DNA of 63,767 bases from Caldimicrobium sp. GTDB lineage: Bacteria > Desulfobacterota > Thermodesulfobacteria > Thermodesulfobacteriales > Thermodesulfobacteriaceae. The position numbers and the translations under genes were made by a program. Positions 53,549 to 62,937 of the stretch are shown here, one piece after another. A model generated the notes under the pieces. That model did not search any database. It was not told the origin of the DNA and saw only the letters and a list, made by a program, of their open reading frames with translations. The DNA lies in assembly GCA_025059715.1 (NCBI GenBank), contig JANXCE010000009.1:1-63767 (forward strand), given 5' to 3'. How positions within the stretch are numbered: position 1 is the first letter of the stretch; every line of letters starts with the position of its first letter.

Positions 53549-54439
53549 ATGCAAAAATTAGTTGCTCTTTTGATGCAAAGTTTGGTGATTCTCTTTATGG
53601 TTTCTCGATCTTTAGCAGACAGAGTTATTGCGGAAGTAGGTCCCTACAAGCTTTTTGAAAGTGAGCTTCAGGAACAAATCAAAAGTGACCCCCAGCTTGT
53701 AGAAATATTAAAGGCAAATCCAAATTTTAAGGAACAAGTTGAAAAATCCCTCATTGAAAGATGGATTAATATTTCTCTTTTGGCCCTTGGAGCTAAAGCA
53801 GAGGGATTGGAGGCACTGCCTCAAGTTAAAAAAAAGTTAGAAGAAGCGGAAAAGATGGTTTTAGCAGAAATTTTCCTGCAAAAGAAGTTGCAAAATCTTG
53901 AGGTAACAGAGAGGGAGATGAGGGAGTTTTATGAAAAGAATAAATCTCAATATAAAGAACCAGAGGCAGTGAAGGTAAAGCACATACTTGTTTATGTCCC
54001 GCAGAATGCAGATAACAAGACTAAAGAAAGAGCTTTAACAAGGGCAAAGCAGATTAGGAATCAACTTGTTAAGGGGGCAAAATTTGAAGAGCTTGCTAGG
54101 ATTCACTCCGATGATACGGCATCCAAGGAAAAGGGAGGTGATCTGGGGATACTTAGACGGGGAGAAACCATGCCAGAATTTGAACAAGAGATCTTTAAAT
54201 TAAAACCAGGGGAAATTAGTCAACCAATCGCTTCACCCTATGGTTTCCATATCGTTAAGGTGGAAAAGAAAATTTCCGAAAGTATCCTACCCTTTGACGC
54301 TGCCAAAGAAAGAGTTAGAGAGGATCTTAAAAGGGAAAAGGAAAGGGAAATAGTTAGTATGCTACTTGAGAGAATTAAACAAAAAAATCCACCTAAGGTA
54401 TATCTTAAAGAGAGGGTAAACAAAGACGGTGGAAGATAA
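53549..54439 (+). CDS. PpiC-type peptidyl-prolyl isomerase (parvulin), secreted
   Basis: This 296-aa protein has a signal peptide (about residues 1-23), a SurA-like helical N-terminal part and a parvulin domain (VKVKHILVYV, ARIHSDDTASKEKGGDLGIL, KPGEISQPIASPYGFHIVKVE). It helps outer-membrane proteins fold. AGGAGG precedes the ATG. A second member of the family stands three genes downstream. Confidence 0.92.
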   Translation: MQKLVALLMQSLVILFMVSRSLADRVIAEVGPYKLFESELQEQIKSDPQLVEILKANPNFKEQVEKSLIERWINISLLALGAKAEGLEALPQVKKKLEEAEKMVLAEIFLQKKLQNLEVTEREMREFYEKNKSQYKEPEAVKVKHILVYVPQNADNKTKERALTRAKQIRNQLVKGAKFEELARIHSDDTASKEKGGDLGILRRGETMPEFEQEIFKLKPGEISQPIASPYGFHIVKVEKKISESILPFDAAKERVREDLKREKEREIVSMLLERIKQKNPPKVYLKERVNKDGGR

Positions 54440-54968
54440 GCTAAGGCTTCTTGAGCTTTATCTTAAAACCCCGGATCAAGCCTTATTTTTAGATATTGAA
54501 ACTGAAGGCCTCTCTAAGGAAAAAAATGGAATAACCTTGATAGGCCTGTATTTGAGAGGCCAATATAGAGCTTTTATTCAGGGAATAGATTTAGAGAAAG
54601 CCTTGGAATACCTTACCACCACCCCTATATGGATTACCTTTGGTGGTGAGAATTTTGATATACCCTTTATAAAGAAGACCTTTCACGAAGGTGTTACACC
54701 TCTTGTCCATCTTGACCTTTATCACTTATCACGTCTTATTGGTTTAAGAGGAGGACTTAAGGAAATTGAGAGAACTCTTGGCTTGCGACGGCAGACCGAG
54801 GGGCTTAATGGTTATGATGCGGTCAAGCTTTGGCGAAAATGGAAGGAAAACGGAGACTATTATGCTCTACAGAGACTTATTCAATATAATCAAGAAGATG
54901 TAGTTAACTTAGAAGTTATTTTGAATTATATTATAAGAAAGCTCTTTGGGGAGGCTGTAAACACATGA
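54429..54968 (+). CDS. RNase H-like exonuclease-fold protein (YprB type)
   Basis: This 179-aa protein has the DnaQ-like acidic motifs FLDIETEG, GGENFDIPFI and YNQEDVVNLEVI. It resembles the YprB ribonuclease H-like domain family of unknown role. It starts with GTG, overlaps ppiC by 11 nt, and its stop overlaps the htrA start as ATGA. Confidence 0.82.
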   Translation: MEDKLRLLELYLKTPDQALFLDIETEGLSKEKNGITLIGLYLRGQYRAFIQGIDLEKALEYLTTTPIWITFGGENFDIPFIKKTFHEGVTPLVHLDLYHLSRLIGLRGGLKEIERTLGLRRQTEGLNGYDAVKLWRKWKENGDYYALQRLIQYNQEDVVNLEVILNYIIRKLFGEAVNT

Positions 54969-56443
54969 AAGATTGGAGGTCTTATAAACTTTTGATAATT
55001 ATCCTTTTAGTCTTCTTTATGGGGCTTTTTGCACGGGAGTTCTATCAGCAAGCGGAATTTTTTAAAGCTAAAGGGGTAGTGGCAGAAGATGGTCGCCTTC
55101 TTTATGATGAAAATGTTCAACTTGCGCAGAGGATATCCCAAGCCTTTTCCTTAATTGCAGAAAAAAGTGCTCCAGCAGTAGTTTTTATTGAAACAGAGAG
55201 GGTTGTTACTCGTCCTCAGTTTATGCATCCCTTTGATTTGTTTGGAGAAGAGTTTTTTAGAAGATTCTTTGCACCTCCCAGATACCGAGAAAGGGGAGCA
55301 GGTTCAGGGTTTATTGTCTCCAAGGATGGATATATAGTAACTAACAACCATGTTATTGAAGGTGCCCAGAAGATTTCGGTAAAGCTTTTGGATGGAAGGA
55401 TTTTCCCTGGCAAGGTGATAGGAACAGACCCCTTCTCCGATATAGCGGTCATAAAGGTGGAGGCCCATAATTTACCAACCATCCCCTTAGGCAATTCCGA
55501 TCTAATTAGGATAGGGGAATGGGTTGTGGCCATAGGAAATCCCTTCGGGCTTACTCATACCGTAACCGTAGGAGTTATCAGTGCTAAGGGTAGAAGTGGA
55601 ATAGGCTTAACAGATATTGAAGATTTTATTCAAACAGATGCGGCAATAAATCCGGGTAATTCAGGTGGACCTCTCCTAAATTTAAGAGGTGAGGTTATTG
55701 GTATGAATACCGCCATTTTTACCCGCTCAGGCGGTTATATGGGAATAGGCTTTGCAATCCCCATAAATATAGTTAAAACCGTAGTGGAGCAAATAAAAAC
55801 CAAAGGAAAGGTAGAAAGAGGATGGTTAGGTGTTGTAATTCAAGATTTGACTCCATCCTTAGCGGAGGAATTAAAAATAAAGGCAACCCAGGGGGTGCTT
55901 ATAGCTGAGGTTATACCTGATTCCCCTGCTGCAAAGGCGGGACTCAAAGAAAAGGATGTGATACTCACCCTTAACGGTAAACCTGTAAAAAATTCCGCAG
56001 ATTTACGGAGTCAAATTCTTCTTATGAAACCTGGCACGGAAGTAGAATTAGAGATTCTAAGAGCAGGCGAAAAGAAACGAGTAAAGGTAGTTATAGAAGC
56101 TCCTAAAAAGGGCATGCTAACCTCTAAGGCGGAGAAAGAGAGGTTAGAGGAGTTGTTGGAAGAATTTGGTTTAGTGATTACCGATTTAACTCCAGATGTA
56201 GCCAAAAGATTGGGAATTCCTCCAAATATTAAAGGAGTTGTTATTGTTCAGGTGTTACCAGATTCACCCGCACACTATGAAGGTTTGACACCTGGAATGG
56301 TGATTGAAGAGGTAAACAATAAAAAAATTAAGAATACCTTGGAGTTTTTTGAAGCCCTGAAGGATTCTGTAGAGAAAAGGAGACTTTTCCTTGGCATCAG
56401 GACAGCTCGTGGAAAATTTTACCGAACTTTAAAGCTTGAATAG
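54965..56443 (+). CDS. degQ: Periplasmic Do-like serine protease (HtrA/DegQ)
   Basis: This 492-aa protein has one N-terminal hydrophobic segment, the trypsin-like triad (His in TNNHVIEGA, Asp in DPFSDIAVIKV, Ser in GNSGGPL) and two PDZ domains (from about 290 and 400). DegP/DegQ proteins degrade or refold damaged envelope proteins. It lies between two parvulin-type chaperones in one operon, so the three form a protein quality control set. Confidence 0.96.
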   Translation: MKDWRSYKLLIIILLVFFMGLFAREFYQQAEFFKAKGVVAEDGRLLYDENVQLAQRISQAFSLIAEKSAPAVVFIETERVVTRPQFMHPFDLFGEEFFRRFFAPPRYRERGAGSGFIVSKDGYIVTNNHVIEGAQKISVKLLDGRIFPGKVIGTDPFSDIAVIKVEAHNLPTIPLGNSDLIRIGEWVVAIGNPFGLTHTVTVGVISAKGRSGIGLTDIEDFIQTDAAINPGNSGGPLLNLRGEVIGMNTAIFTRSGGYMGIGFAIPINIVKTVVEQIKTKGKVERGWLGVVIQDLTPSLAEELKIKATQGVLIAEVIPDSPAAKAGLKEKDVILTLNGKPVKNSADLRSQILLMKPGTEVELEILRAGEKKRVKVVIEAPKKGMLTSKAEKERLEELLEEFGLVITDLTPDVAKRLGIPPNIKGVVIVQVLPDSPAHYEGLTPGMVIEEVNNKKIKNTLEFFEALKDSVEKRRLFLGIRTARGKFYRTLKLE

Positions 56444-56445
56444 AA

Positions 56446-57330
56446 ATGAAAACAATTTTATTGGTCATAGTCTCATTGCTTCTGTCTTTTTCTTTTACTG
56501 AGGCTTCTAAAAGTCTTAATAAAATTGTAGCGGTTGTAGGTGAAGAAGTGCTTACTCTTTATGAACTCGATCAGTTGGCGGAGCCTTTATATGAAATCTA
56601 TTTAACAAAGGACTTATCTTCGGAGGAAGCGGCAAAACTAAAGCAGAAGATAAGAAAGGAGCTCTTAGAGCAGTGGATAGAGGATACACTTATTGGCATA
56701 GAAGCTAAAAAATTTGGTATTAAAGTGAGTGAAGAGGAACTGAATCACTTTTTAAAAGAGGAACTGAAGAGAGATCCAAAGATGGAAAATCTCTCAAAAG
56801 AAGAGAGAGAAAAGCTTCGAGAGCGGCTTGTAAAAATAAAATTTATCCAGCTTATGGTGAGAGATAAAATTGCTATACCGGAGGAAGAACTAAAGCAAAG
56901 CTATCAAGAGAGGCTGCGCAACTTTGAGGCAATTCCTAAGTATCATCTGGAGATACTCCTGATTGGAGATGGAGCAATAGTGAATACCCTCTATGAGGCC
57001 CTCTTAAAGGGCAAAACCTTTGAAGCCCTACACAGGGAATATGGGGCTAAAGTGCAATATTTCCGTGAAGTTTTTAAGGAAGAAGAAATAGACAAGACAA
57101 TCTTGGAAATACTAAAATCACTAAAACCAGGGGAAATTACTACACCTATCAAACGAGGCGAGAGCTATCAAATTATTCGCCTGTTAAAAAGAGAAACGGG
57201 CACACCACCCTCCTTCGAGGAGGTAAGAAAGGAGCTTTACGAAGAACTTTTTCAAAAAAAGGCTCAATCATATTTAGAGAAGTGGATTAAAGAACTAAAG
57301 GATACAAAATATATAAGGACTTATCTTTAG
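56446..57330 (+). CDS. SurA-like periplasmic peptidyl-prolyl isomerase
   Basis: This 294-aa protein has a signal peptide (LLVIVSLLLSFSFTEA), the SurA N-domain opening LNKIVAVVGEEVLTLYELDQ and a weak C-terminal parvulin part (LKPGEITTPIKRGESYQIIRLL). It starts 2 nt after htrA. The isomerase loop is shorter than in ppiC at 53549, so it may act mainly as a chaperone. Confidence 0.88.
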   Translation: MKTILLVIVSLLLSFSFTEASKSLNKIVAVVGEEVLTLYELDQLAEPLYEIYLTKDLSSEEAAKLKQKIRKELLEQWIEDTLIGIEAKKFGIKVSEEELNHFLKEELKRDPKMENLSKEEREKLRERLVKIKFIQLMVRDKIAIPEEELKQSYQERLRNFEAIPKYHLEILLIGDGAIVNTLYEALLKGKTFEALHREYGAKVQYFREVFKEEEIDKTILEILKSLKPGEITTPIKRGESYQIIRLLKRETGTPPSFEEVRKELYEELFQKKAQSYLEKWIKELKDTKYIRTYL

Positions 57331-57335
57331 GGCAG

Positions 57336-58103
57336 GTGCTTTTTTCTCTACCTGGTATAGTTCTTGACAAGATTAAATGCAATGAGATAGACTACTTAAT
57401 AGATTTACTTACTCCTCGTGGTAAATTGAGAGTTATTGCTAAGGGAGCTCAAAAGTCAAAAAGGCGCTTTGTTAATCTTTTAGAGGATTTAACTTCTTTT
57501 AGAGCGCATCTTCGAAAGCCTAAACGAGGAAAGATACCTATACTTGAATCCGCAGATCCCTTATATATACCAGAAAGTCCTCGCTTTGATCTGGCAAAAT
57601 ACTACTTCTTCTCTTATGTAGCAGAGGTTTTAACCCTTACCTCTCTTTCTCCTCTTAGAAGGGAAGACTTTTGGTTTTTGACGGAGTTTATTAAAGATGT
57701 CGATAGACTACCTTGGGAGAATTACTATAAAATTTTTTTTGAACTAAAGTGGCTATATATAAACGGATTTGGTCCTCATTTAGATAGTTGTGTAAGGTGT
57801 CATGAGAAACCTCGCAGAATTTTCTATTTCTCTATTCCTTCGGGAGGCCTCCTTTGCATCAATTGTAGGGATGGACAAAGTAGATTACTAACATCTTCTC
57901 AGATTGACCTTTTAAGAGAGATGGCTAAAATAGATAATCTTGAGAGTATGAAAAATTTAATTAGAGGGTTCTCTTTAGATGAGGAAAGGGTTCTTTCCGC
58001 TTTAATTGAAGCCTTTTTTCTTTACTATTTAGACTGGGAACCCCGTTCACTGCCTTTTCTAAAAGATAGACAAGGTATTACTGTCTATGGAGGAAACCCT
58101 TAA
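57336..58103 (+). CDS. recO: DNA repair protein RecO
   Basis: This 255-aa protein has an N-terminal OB-fold (PGIVLDKIKCNEIDYLIDLLTPRGKL in pieces, VIAKGAQKSK) and a C-terminal zinc site with CVRCHEKPRR and CINC. RecO helps load RecA at gaps. The start is GTG. Its end overlaps the LOG-like gene by 17 nt. Confidence 0.93.
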   Translation: MLFSLPGIVLDKIKCNEIDYLIDLLTPRGKLRVIAKGAQKSKRRFVNLLEDLTSFRAHLRKPKRGKIPILESADPLYIPESPRFDLAKYYFFSYVAEVLTLTSLSPLRREDFWFLTEFIKDVDRLPWENYYKIFFELKWLYINGFGPHLDSCVRCHEKPRRIFYFSIPSGGLLCINCRDGQSRLLTSSQIDLLREMAKIDNLESMKNLIRGFSLDEERVLSALIEAFFLYYLDWEPRSLPFLKDRQGITVYGGNP

Positions 58104-58767
58104 AAATCGTTTGCTTGAAGAGAAGCAGTATGTTTTAGAGGGATTACAGGCCAAGGAGTCCTGGAGACTTTTTAAGATAATGGCAGAATTTGTTGAAGGC
58201 TTTGAAGTTTTACCCAAGGTGTATCCCGGAGTTACAATATTTGGCTCAGCAAGAACTCAGCCTGAGGAAAAGGATTATCAAAAAGCGGTAGAACTGGGGA
58301 GACTTTTAGCCAGAGCGGGTTTTTCAGTCATAACTGGTGGTGGTCCTGGCATAATGGAGGCAGCAAATAAAGGCGCAAGTGAAGGGGGCGGTTACTCGGT
58401 GGGCCTTAACATAAAACTCCCCATGGAACAAGAACCTAATCCCTATGCCAATGTAAGGTTGGAATTTCGCTATTTTTTCATCAGAAAGGTTATGCTTGCC
58501 AAATACTCGGTTGCCTTTGTGTTTTTTCCTGGTGGATTTGGCACTATGGATGAGATGTTTGAGATTTTGACGCTTGTGCAGACAAAAAAGATTAGACCCG
58601 TGCCCATAGTTTTAGTCGATAAAACCTTTTGGAAACCTCTACTAACCTGGTTTACCAAGGTTCTTATTCCCAGCAATAAGATAACCTTGCATGATATGGA
58701 GCTTTTTAAAGTTTTAGATGAACCAGAGGAAATTGTAAGTTTTATTAAAGAAAAACTTTGGATTTAA
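58087..58767 (+). CDS. LOG family protein (TIGR00730-type Rossmann fold)
   Basis: This 226-aa protein has GGGPGIMEAANKGA and PGGFGTMDEMFE, the two signature loops of the LOG family (nucleotide 5'-monophosphate phosphoribohydrolases such as cytokinin-activating enzymes). The length is in the longer bacterial subgroup. Its stop lies within the pyrB start region. Some members act in purine or pyrimidine nucleotide turnover, which fits the pyr neighbours. Confidence 0.9.
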   Translation: MEETLKNRLLEEKQYVLEGLQAKESWRLFKIMAEFVEGFEVLPKVYPGVTIFGSARTQPEEKDYQKAVELGRLLARAGFSVITGGGPGIMEAANKGASEGGGYSVGLNIKLPMEQEPNPYANVRLEFRYFFIRKVMLAKYSVAFVFFPGGFGTMDEMFEILTLVQTKKIRPVPIVLVDKTFWKPLLTWFTKVLIPSNKITLHDMELFKVLDEPEEIVSFIKEKLWI

Positions 58768-58769
58768 AC

Positions 58770-59699
58770 ATGAGACATCTTTTGGACATTCAAAGTCTCT
58801 CTTCAGAAGAGATTGCCGAGATTTTGAAGCTTGCAGAAAATTTAAAGGAGATTCTCTATAGGGCTATTCCAAAGGTTCCCACTTTAAGGGGAAAGTTAGT
58901 GCTTTTACTTTTCTATGAGCCTTCTACCCGCACAAGGTTTTCCTTTGAAAGAGCCTGTAAGGTCTTATCTGCGGATACTTTGAGTTTTTCAGCTAAAGGT
59001 AGTAGTTTAGAAAAGGGGGAAAGCCTCTTAGACACGGTCAAAAATCTATGTGCGGTAGGAGTGAATTTAGTGGTTATTAGACATCCTTTCTCTGGAACAC
59101 CACATTTTTTAGCTAAGCATATAAAAATTCCGGTAGTCAATGCTGGAGATGGGGCTCATGAACACCCCACCCAAGCCCTTCTTGATTTGCTGACAGTAAA
59201 GGAAAAACTCAATACCCTATCAGACTTAAAGATTGCTATCATAGGAGATATTAAACATAGCAGGGTGGCCCGTTCAGACATCCTTGCTTTTCAGAAAATG
59301 GGCTCTTCGGTATATATTACAGGGCCTGCCACTCTATTGCCTGAGCCCCGGGAGATAGACTTTTTTAAACTTAACCCTAATAAATTCAAAGTCTGTTTTA
59401 AGCCCAAGGAGGCCTTAGAGGGAGCAGATGTGGTTATTGCCCTTAGAGTTCAGAGAGAAAGGCATGGTGAACCCTTTATTCCCAGTTTAAAGGAGTACGC
59501 AGAGAACTTTGGTCTTACGCCAAGGGAACTTGAACTCGTCAAACCTGGAGCTCTACTCCTGCATCCAGGACCTATTAACTGGGGAATAGAGCTATCCCAT
59601 GAACTGCAAAATTATCCCTTTCAAGTTATTCTTGATCAAGTGGAGAATGGAGTGGCAGTCAGAATGGCAGTTCTTTTAAGTCTCCTTACAGGGGAGTAA
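58770..59699 (+). CDS. pyrB: Aspartate carbamoyltransferase, catalytic chain
   Basis: This 309-aa enzyme starts pyrimidine synthesis. It has the carbamoyl phosphate loop EPSTRTRFSFERA, HPTQALLDL and HPGPINWGIEL. I chose ATG 58770 directly after the preceding stop; a TTG 12 nt earlier is less likely. pyrC follows by 2 nt. No regulatory subunit gene (pyrI) is present. Confidence 0.97.
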   Translation: MRHLLDIQSLSSEEIAEILKLAENLKEILYRAIPKVPTLRGKLVLLLFYEPSTRTRFSFERACKVLSADTLSFSAKGSSLEKGESLLDTVKNLCAVGVNLVVIRHPFSGTPHFLAKHIKIPVVNAGDGAHEHPTQALLDLLTVKEKLNTLSDLKIAIIGDIKHSRVARSDILAFQKMGSSVYITGPATLLPEPREIDFFKLNPNKFKVCFKPKEALEGADVVIALRVQRERHGEPFIPSLKEYAENFGLTPRELELVKPGALLLHPGPINWGIELSHELQNYPFQVILDQVENGVAVRMAVLLSLLTGE

Positions 59700-59701
59700 G
59701 A

Positions 59702-60973
59702 ATGAGAATTCTGGTAAGAGGGGGAAGGATTATTGATCCCAGTTTAGGCCTTGATTTTGTGGGAGACTTACTTATTGAGGAGGGAAAAATTAAAGGGCTC
59801 GCTCCAAAAATTGAGGTCACAGAAGAGGTGAGGGAAATTGATGCTAAGGGGCTCCTTGTTATACCTGGGCTTGTAGATATTCATGTTCATCTGAGAGAAC
59901 CTGGAGAGGAATGGAAAGAGGATTTGGAGAGCGGAACAAGGGCAGCTCTAAGTGGTGGAGTGCTCCGCCTTGCCTGTATGCCAAATACCAAACCACCCAA
60001 TGACTCACCAGAAGTTACTACCTATATTCTTGAAGAGGCTAAAAAGAAAGCCTATGTTACCATTTATCCCATAGCCTCTATTACTAAAGGACAACTTGGA
60101 AAGGAGTTAACGGAGTTTGGCAGATTAAAGAGGGCAGGAGCAGTAGCTCTATCGGATGATGGTAAATGGGTGGCGGATGCCTCTCTTATGAAAAAGGCGC
60201 TCCTTTACGCTAAGAATTTTGACTTACCTATAATTTCCCATTGCGAAGATCCAGCCCTGAGTTACAAAGGGCAAATAAATGAAGGAAACCTTTCTGCAAA
60301 GTTAGGCTTGAAGGGAATTCCTTTCTCTGCAGAAACTATTGCGGTGGTGAGAGACCTTTTACTTGCTAAAGAAACCCAGTCTCCACTTCATTTGGCACAT
60401 CTCTCCGTTAAGGAAAATATTCCCTTTTTAAGGTGGGCAAAGGAAGAGGGAATACCCTTTAGTGCTGAGACCTGCCCTCACTATTTCACCTTGACTGAAA
60501 GGGAGGTTGATGGATATAACACTTTGGCTAAGGTTAATCCACCTCTCAGAACCGAGGAGGATGTGCAAGCCATAAAAATTGCTCTGAAGGAGGGCTTAAT
60601 AGAGGTTATCGCTAGTGATCATGCTCCCCATAGCCCTCTTGAAAAGGAGGTAGAATTTGAGCTGGCAAGCTTTGGTATGATTGGGCTTCAGTTCCTGCTT
60701 CCCCTTAGTTTCAATCTGGTGCGCGAGGGCTTGCTAAACCACCTTAAACTTTTTGAATACCTCATCACCAATCCCTCTCGAGTGTTGAAAATTGATCCAC
60801 CATGTTTTCAAGAGGGAAGGCCAGCAGAGATAGTTCTTTTCAACCCCGAAAAAGAATGGATAGTCACACCTGAGGTCCTTCAATCAAAAAGCAAAAATAC
60901 CCCCCTCCTTGGTCGAACCCTTAAAGGTAAAGTGGAAGCGGTAATTTTAAAAGAAAAAGTTTTTCTTATATAA
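59702..60973 (+). CDS. pyrC: Dihydroorotase
   Basis: This 423-aa enzyme closes the dihydroorotate ring. The zinc site is in DIHVHLREPG, further His in ISHCEDP and LAHLS, and Asp in IASDHAPHS. It is the multifunctional-type (class I) length. It closes the nine-gene operon; after it are about 215 nt with no clear feature before the convergent FeoA gene. Confidence 0.97.
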   Translation: MRILVRGGRIIDPSLGLDFVGDLLIEEGKIKGLAPKIEVTEEVREIDAKGLLVIPGLVDIHVHLREPGEEWKEDLESGTRAALSGGVLRLACMPNTKPPNDSPEVTTYILEEAKKKAYVTIYPIASITKGQLGKELTEFGRLKRAGAVALSDDGKWVADASLMKKALLYAKNFDLPIISHCEDPALSYKGQINEGNLSAKLGLKGIPFSAETIAVVRDLLLAKETQSPLHLAHLSVKENIPFLRWAKEEGIPFSAETCPHYFTLTEREVDGYNTLAKVNPPLRTEEDVQAIKIALKEGLIEVIASDHAPHSPLEKEVEFELASFGMIGLQFLLPLSFNLVREGLLNHLKLFEYLITNPSRVLKIDPPCFQEGRPAEIVLFNPEKEWIVTPEVLQSKSKNTPLLGRTLKGKVEAVILKEKVFLI

Positions 60974-61188
60974 ATACAAAAGGTAATTTATCTCAGACCC
61001 CTTTAAAAAGAGGAGTCAGTAAAAAGACAAGCCTGCTATCCAAGTTCAGGTTTATGGGTAAGCGTTTTTTTACCGAAAATATAAACCCTTTATTTGGATT
61101 TGACCTGAAGTTCTTGTTTACACAGGTTATTAGAACCCTAAGCAAGGGAGATACGTATTCTTTAAATGATGCCATATCAAAAGACAAT

Positions 61189-61443
61189 TCATATCCTCGA
61201 TGTCTTGGAAATTTCAAGCATCCACTCCTCCACTACAATGGCTTCAACCTCACTTTTGCGTAAAGAAAGAGAGTAACCTTTACTAGTGATCTCTATGGGG
61301 TCTCCAAGAGGGGCCGTTTTCTCCGCACGGATAATTTCCCCGGGTAAAGCGCCCATTTCTTGTAATCTTTTTTTAAAGGAACCTGTTGAGCTTATAGCTA
61401 CTATCCTTGCTATGGCACCTGGTTTTAACTCTGAAAGTCTCAT
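61189..61443 (-). CDS. FeoA-domain protein
   Basis: This 84-aa protein is a bare FeoA domain: LSELKPGAIARIVAI, RLQEMGALPGEIIRAEKTAPLGDPIEI in pieces, LSLRKSEVEAIVV. In contrast to the feoA at 29987 it is far from feoB and stands last in the Fur-type operon, 26 nt after the HD-GYP gene. It could be a diffusible FeoB partner or a ligand for the FeoA-GGDEF protein. Confidence 0.88.
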   Translation of the reverse strand: MRLSELKPGAIARIVAISSTGSFKKRLQEMGALPGEIIRAEKTAPLGDPIEITSKGYSLSLRKSEVEAIVVEEWMLEISKTSRI

Positions 61444-61469
61444 GCCTTTAGACCCCTTTAAGTAAATTT

Positions 61470-62141
61470 TTAAGAAACTAACCCCATAGCCCAGTTTGTT
61501 ATTTCTTCATAAATATTGACGAAGATGCCAACAAGCATAGGATCAAATTGAGTGCCTGCTCCTTTTTTAATCTCCTCAAGGGCTTCATCAAAGCTTAAAG
61601 GTTTTCTATAAGGTCTTTCACAAACCATAGCAGAAAATGCATCTGCAATAGAGATAATCCGTGCACCCAAGGGAATTTCTTCACCTTTAAGACCAAAGGG
61701 ATATCCCTTCCCATCCCATCTCTCATGATGATATAAAATCATTTCTAAGACTCCACCTTGGCCCTGGAAAAGCTTAACAGGACTAAGAAGGTCAAATCCA
61801 ATCTTTGGATGAGATTTTATTAATTCCCATTCTTGCTTATCCAGAGGACCTGGTTTTATTAAAATTTTTTTGGGAAGAGTCAATTTACCAACATCGTGTA
61901 GATGTCCTGCTAAGTGGATAAAATCGCAGGCCTTAGCAGGAAGTCCTATTCTTAAAGCTATTATATAACTTACAACTGCTACAATTTCTGAATGATTTTT
62001 AGTATACTTATCTATATTTTCAATGAGCTTTGTAAAAACTTCTATCACCTGATGGACCGTAACCACAATAGAAGTACATTTTTGAATTTCACAAATCCAG
62101 GGTTCGTTTAACACATTTATCAAGCAAACCCTATTTCTCAT
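61470..62141 (-). CDS. HD-GYP domain cyclic-di-GMP phosphodiesterase
   Basis: This 223-aa protein has a complete HD-GYP core: HLHDVGKLTLPKKIL, HHERWDGKGYPFGLKG, and ISIADAFSAM with PYRK. The roughly 60-residue N-terminal region contains no known sensor. I chose ATG 62141, preceded by AGGAGGTGAAATC. It overlaps no gene and stands just after the FeoA-GGDEF gene (stop 62156, so start and stop are 14 nt apart). It is predicted to hydrolyse the product of that protein. Confidence 0.93.
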   Translation of the reverse strand: MRNRVCLINVLNEPWICEIQKCTSIVVTVHQVIEVFTKLIENIDKYTKNHSEIVAVVSYIIALRIGLPAKACDFIHLAGHLHDVGKLTLPKKILIKPGPLDKQEWELIKSHPKIGFDLLSPVKLFQGQGGVLEMILYHHERWDGKGYPFGLKGEEIPLGARIISIADAFSAMVCERPYRKPLSFDEALEEIKKGAGTQFDPMLVGIFVNIYEEITNWAMGLVS

Positions 62142-62155
62142 GATTTCACCTCCTA

Positions 62156-62911
62156 TTAATAACAACAGACCACTTTGTTCTTACCAGTTTTTTTAGCTTG
62201 ATAAAGAGCATCATCTGCTTCTTTTAACAAGACTTCCATTGGTCTAAGAGGTGGAACATCGTAAACCCCAAAACTCAAGGTTACTTTGAAGAGTTTACCA
62301 TCATATTCTATGTCCTTTTCAGAAATAGCCCTTCTTATGCGGTCACATATTCTGAAAGCTAAATCAAGAGTTGTCCTTTTAAAGAGTAATAAAAACTCTT
62401 CTCCTCCCCATCGCACCACTAAGTCGCTTTTCCTTAAGTTATTTTGCAAAATCCTTGAGACCTCCTTTAAAACTAAATCTCCGCAGAGGTGACCATAGCT
62501 ATCGTTGATAGCTTTGAAATTATCAATATCAGCAAGACCTATGGAAACAGGTGGTTGAACTAAAGCTTTCTTAATTATTTCCTCAGCGTAGTCCCTTCTT
62601 AAACATCCTGTTAATAAATCGTAGGCATATTTTTCTTTTAGAGCTAAGTAGCGATTTACAAGGGGTTTAACTAAAATTGAATTTATCAGCTCATTATCAA
62701 GGGCAATTAAACTCTCATTAAGTTTAAGAAGAAACTTGGTCCCCGTAAAATCCTTTCCGAAAACCTCTACTATAGTTCCCTCCTTTAAACCAAGATTGCG
62801 AAGTTGTTTGATGAAGGGAGTTTCCTTGGTAAAATAAATGATTTCCACCTTTTCTCCAGGTGGGATTAGTTTAAGAGAATAAACGGTTAATTTATTATTC
62901 GAGAGTTTCAT
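62156..62911 (-). CDS. FeoA-GGDEF fusion, predicted diguanylate cyclase
   Basis: This 251-aa protein joins an N-terminal FeoA-like SH3 domain (residues about 8-85, FIKQLRNLGLKEGTIVEVF, KLNESLIALDNELINSILV) to a GGDEF domain (about 95-251) with the active motif RWGGEEFLLLF. An inhibitory I-site RKSD stands exactly five residues before GGEEF. Key residues DIDNFKAIND and GHLCGD are present, so it should make cyclic di-GMP from GTP. GGAGG precedes the ATG. I know of no standard description of this domain pair. Confidence 0.9.
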   Translation of the reverse strand: MKLSNNKLTVYSLKLIPPGEKVEIIYFTKETPFIKQLRNLGLKEGTIVEVFGKDFTGTKFLLKLNESLIALDNELINSILVKPLVNRYLALKEKYAYDLLTGCLRRDYAEEIIKKALVQPPVSIGLADIDNFKAINDSYGHLCGDLVLKEVSRILQNNLRKSDLVVRWGGEEFLLLFKRTTLDLAFRICDRIRRAISEKDIEYDGKLFKVTLSFGVYDVPPLRPMEVLLKEADDALYQAKKTGKNKVVCCY

Positions 62912-62937
62912 ATGGACACCTCCTAAATAAAGGGTTT

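Noticed and set aside
60993-61263. Small open frames on both strands between pyrC and the FeoA gene
   Set aside because: They overlap FeoA or have no ribosome site and no family-like composition; best read as chance frames.
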